A DNA stretch of 9,123 nucleotides from Acidimicrobiales bacterium (GTDB lineage: Bacteria; Actinomycetota; Acidimicrobiia; Acidimicrobiales; SHLQ01), in NCBI GenBank assembly GCA_013002375.1, contig JABDJW010000246.1, positions 1 to 9,123 on the forward strand, given 5' to 3'. The number at the start of each line of letters is the position of its first letter. Positions within the stretch are counted from its first letter, which is position 1. Positions 7,362-9,123 of the stretch are shown here, piece after piece. The position numbers and the translations under genes are program-made. The notes under the pieces are model-generated. The model worked only from the letters and a program-made list of their open reading frames with translations, ran no database searches and was not told where the DNA came from.

Positions 7362-8116
7362 GCCGTCTGGCCGTCGCCGGCCTGGCCCTCGTCGACCTTG
7401 GCGTGGAAGCCCTCGGCGCCGATCGCGACCTCGACGCCGCGGTTGATCGACACCCAGTCGCGGGCTTCGAGGTACGGGGTGAACGCCTCGGCAATCCGCT
7501 GTTGTATCGGCTGGGTCTTGGGCTGCTGGAGCTCGTACAGGTCGGGGAACTCGACCCACGCCACGACCGCGTTCCAGAGCCGGAGGGCGGCCTCGCCATC
7601 GGGCGGATCGATCAGCACCGGTCCGAACAAACAGTGATCATCAGCGTTGGGAAAGAACAGGGTCGGCACGCCGAATCCGGCGTTGGCCATGACCTTGTCG
7701 TGCTCGGTTCGGACCTCGTCGTGGGTTGACTCGTCGGCCAGCGCTTCGTCGACCACACCGGGATCGAGCCCCAACTCGTCGAGCAGGTGACGGGCGACAT
7801 CGGGTTCGTGGGGCTTGTGGCCGTCCTCGTGGAGCGCCCGCCCGGCCCGTTCGTACCAGGCGTCGAGATCATCCATTGAGGAGCGGCGCAAGATCGCGCC
7901 GATCCGCATCATCGACCAGCCGTAGGACCACTCGCGTTCCCAGGGATGCTTCTTGCCCTCGCGCCGGTTGACCTCGTCGAGGCTGAAGAACTTCCAGTTG
8001 ATGGTGATGCCGTTCTGGGCCCGCACATTCCGTATCCACTTCGACGTTTGATAGGCGTAGGGGCACATGACATCGAAGTGGAAATCGACGATGCCGGTAT
8101 CGGGCGCGGCGGTCAT
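7358..8116 (-). CDS. DsbA-family, Rv2466c-like thioredoxin-fold protein with CxxA active site
   Basis: A 252-residue cytoplasmic protein with no signal peptide. The N-terminal strand and active-site loop read VDFHFDVMCPYAYQTSKW (10-27), matching the DFxxDxxCPWC..TS.W pattern of the DsbA-like, mycothiol-linked Rv2466c nitroreductase family. A helical insert (about 55-140) follows, then the cis-Pro loop GFGVPTLFF (P151), FGPVLIDPP and LWNAVVAWVEFPDLYELQ, also as in that family. The second Cys of the motif is Ala (A21), leaving C18 alone, so it would act by a monothiol or glutaredoxin-like route, or not as a dithiol reductase. The start at 8116 is preferred over 8155, which would run across the divergent gene's start. 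It faces the selenoprotein candidate across 37 bases. Confidence 0.88.
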   Translation of the reverse strand: MTAAPDTGIVDFHFDVMCPYAYQTSKWIRNVRAQNGITINWKFFSLDEVNRREGKKHPWEREWSYGWSMMRIGAILRRSSMDDLDAWYERAGRALHEDGHKPHEPDVARHLLDELGLDPGVVDEALADESTHDEVRTEHDKVMANAGFGVPTLFFPNADDHCLFGPVLIDPPDGEAALRLWNAVVAWVEFPDLYELQQPKTQPIQQRIAEAFTPYLEARDWVSINRGVEVAIGAEGFHAKVDEGQAGDGQTA

Positions 8117-8153
8117 CTGAGCATCATTGCCGTGGCCGCGCCGGGCTGCAAGC
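8117..8153. promoter_or_regulatory. 37-base divergent spacer between redox genes
   Basis: This is the only DNA between the CAT (start) of the DsbA-like gene and the ATG of the AhpD-like gene. It is too short for two well separated promoters, so the transcripts probably overlap, have short leaders, or begin inside the opposite gene. No clear -10/-35 pair or ribosome site is visible. Confidence 0.4.
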
Positions 8154-9123
8154 ATGGCTCCGGTGACCTCCCCTGATCTCCGGGTTCATGTGCCCGACGA
8201 CATCGCCAACGGCCTCGACCGGCTCTGGGCTGCCCTGGCCCAACCCGGTTGCTCGTTCTCCAGTCCCCAGCGCATCGACATGACCCTGGTGGCTCGAGCG
8301 GCGGCCGATCATCAGCCTCGGCCGGACACGACGATGCCCGAACCGATCCTGCGGGCGGTCGAGGCCGTCGCGGTCGGCGCCCACCACATCACCGCCGAGT
8401 GGGTCGATCAGCTCGAGGCCGACGGCGTCCGCCGCCTGACCTACCTCGAGATTCTGGGCGTGGTCGCGCTGGCCAACGCGGCCGACACCTTGGCCTTCGG
8501 TCTGGGCCTCACCTCGCCGACGCTGAAACGCATCGCCGGGAACCCCACCGGCGGCGTCGACCCCGAGGCCGCCATCAAGGGCGGATGGGCGCCGACCGTG
8601 GGTCAGGCCTTTGCGCACAACGCCCTGTCGGCCCTGCCCGACTTGCACACTGCGAAGCTCGACTTCACCGAGTCGATGTATCTGGCCGGGCCGCTGATCC
8701 TCGACCTCGACTTCGCCCGCGACGGGCTCACCCGCGACCAGATCGAGCTGGTCGCCACCCGAACGTCGCGCCTCAACGAGTGCTTCTTTTGAACGGTGAG
8801 CCACGCTGAGCTGCTCCGGGCGAGCAGCGATCACCTCGGCCGCTCGGCCAACGTCGGCTGCATCAGCAACGTCTTTGCCGACAGCGGTGTGCCCCTCGGC
8901 CCCCAGCTACTGGCCATCGCCGACGCGGTCACGTTGCGTGACCCCGACGAGCGCGACGATGCCATCATGGCCCTCACCGCGGTCGCCGATATTCCGGCCA
9001 CCATCCGGGCCATCGCGGTCAGCGCCAATTTCCAGCTGATGAACCGGCTGCTCGACGGCTTGGGAGTCGACCTGCCCAACGTCGATCCCGAGGTCGTCGC
9101 CGCCGTCGGCTTCGAGCCGGCCC
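8154..9123 (+). CDS. AhpD/carboxymuconolactone-decarboxylase-like selenoprotein (CxxU), in-frame TGA, 3' end outside window
   Basis: Reads 212 codons from ATG 8154 to TGA 8790-8792, then 110 more in the same frame with no stop to the window edge. The N-terminal domain (about 60-160) resembles the helical AhpD/CMD fold (TYLEILGVVALANAADTLAF). The active-site block is E198-x11-C210-F-F-[TGA 213]-T-V-S-H217-A. The Glu to Cys, Cys to Cys and Cys to His spacings (12, 3 and 4) match those of Mycobacterium tuberculosis AhpD (E118, C130, C133, H137), with TGA in place of the second Cys. After it come SHAELLRASSDHL and, near the end, SANFQLMNRLLDGLGVDLP, which fits the C-terminal helices of this family. 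AhpD-type proteins act as thiol peroxidases or peroxiredoxin reductants. A SECIS-like hairpin follows the TGA. Alternative starts are TTG 8127 and GTG 8163. A conventional caller would stop at 8792 or start a second gene at GTG 8796. A TGC-to-TGA sequence error or nonsense mutation is the main alternative. Confidence 0.85.
8790..8792 (+). other. Probable selenocysteine (UGA) codon
   Basis: In-frame TGA at codon 213, at the second position of the CxxC redox motif. The frame continues for 331 bases with homologous-looking sequence. Two other genes here (stops at 6123-6125 and 6860-6862) use TGA as an ordinary stop with a downstream gene start beside it, so general TGA reassignment does not explain it. 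Confidence 0.82.
8795..8835 (+). promoter_or_regulatory. Candidate bacterial SECIS hairpin
   Basis: The upper stem GCTGCTC (8810-8816) pairs perfectly with GAGCAGC (8822-8828) around the loop CGGGC (8817-8821). A lower stem GGTGA (8795-8799) pairs with TCACC (8831-8835). The parts are joined by a lopsided internal loop (10 bases on the 5' side, 2 on the 3' side). Twenty-four bases separate the TGA from the loop, and G is the second loop base; both fit the general bacterial SECIS rules (loop about 16-37 bases downstream, a G in the first two loop bases). It lies within the coding frame, as bacterial elements do. Binding by SelB is inferred. Confidence 0.7.

Noticed and set aside
8117..8155. 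Earlier start (8155) for the DsbA-like gene
   Set aside because: It adds a low-information Arg/Gly-rich leader that overlaps the divergent gene's start; the thioredoxin fold begins just after Met at 8116.
8790..8792. TGA as the true stop of a 212-residue protein
   Set aside because: It would end the protein inside its catalytic motif, while the same frame goes on to encode the His of the motif and further family-like helices. A sequencing error remains possible but cannot be tested here.
8796..9123. Separate gene starting at GTG 8796
   Set aside because: It is in the same frame as the upstream part, starts inside the active-site motif and has no ribosome site. It is better read as the C-terminal part of the selenoprotein.
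1..9123. TGA reassigned to Trp or Gly throughout the genome
   Set aside because: TGA ends the CoA-transferase (overlapping the next start) and the barrel protein (10 bases before the next start), and TGG is used freely for Trp.

Overview
The window is GC-rich and gene-dense. It holds eight protein genes with almost no spacer, several of which overlap. The high GC, the G/C-rich third codon positions, the Rv2466c-like DsbA protein (a family tied to mycothiol) and the acyl-CoA catabolic genes suggest a high-GC actinobacterium, perhaps a marine or soil acidimicrobial lineage. That placement is inference. No rRNA, tRNA, IS element, CRISPR array or phage gene is visible.

Layout. 41-799 (+) is a crotonase-family (enoyl-CoA hydratase/isomerase) protein. 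It converges on 796-2295 (-), a membrane-anchored extracytoplasmic protein with Asp-box-like repeats. A short divergent spacer (2296-2358) leads into a tight + strand cluster. The cluster is a lipoprotein ending in a type-1 copper (cupredoxin) domain (2359-3702), a tandem-fused class III CoA-transferase (3702-6125), a dimeric alpha/beta-barrel protein of EthD-like type (6122-6862) and a SnoaL/NTF2-like protein (6873-7361). Junctions are a 1-base overlap, a 4-base ATGA overlap and a 10-base gap, so one transcript is likely. The cluster converges on 7358-8116 (-), a DsbA/Rv2466c-like protein whose CxxC motif is reduced to CPYA.

The main discovery is at the right end. Divergent from the DsbA-like gene, by 37 bases, is an AhpD/carboxymuconolactone-decarboxylase-like gene starting at 8154. 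Conventional reading stops it at TGA 8790-8792, giving 212 residues that end NECFF. The same frame then stays open to the edge of the window and encodes the rest of an AhpD-like domain. The TGA falls exactly where the second cysteine of the CxxC peroxidase motif belongs, giving Cys-Phe-Phe-Sec-x-x-x-His with a Glu 12 residues before the Cys. Just downstream is a hairpin (7-bp upper stem, CGGGC loop, 24 bases between TGA and loop) that fits a bacterial SECIS element. The best reading is an AhpD-like selenoprotein that standard annotation would truncate or split in two.

Functionally, the CoA-transferase, crotonase, SnoaL-like and barrel proteins suggest activation and breakdown of a carboxylic acid through CoA thioesters; the substrate cannot be read from sequence. 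The right-hand divergent pair looks like a thiol/selenol redox module.
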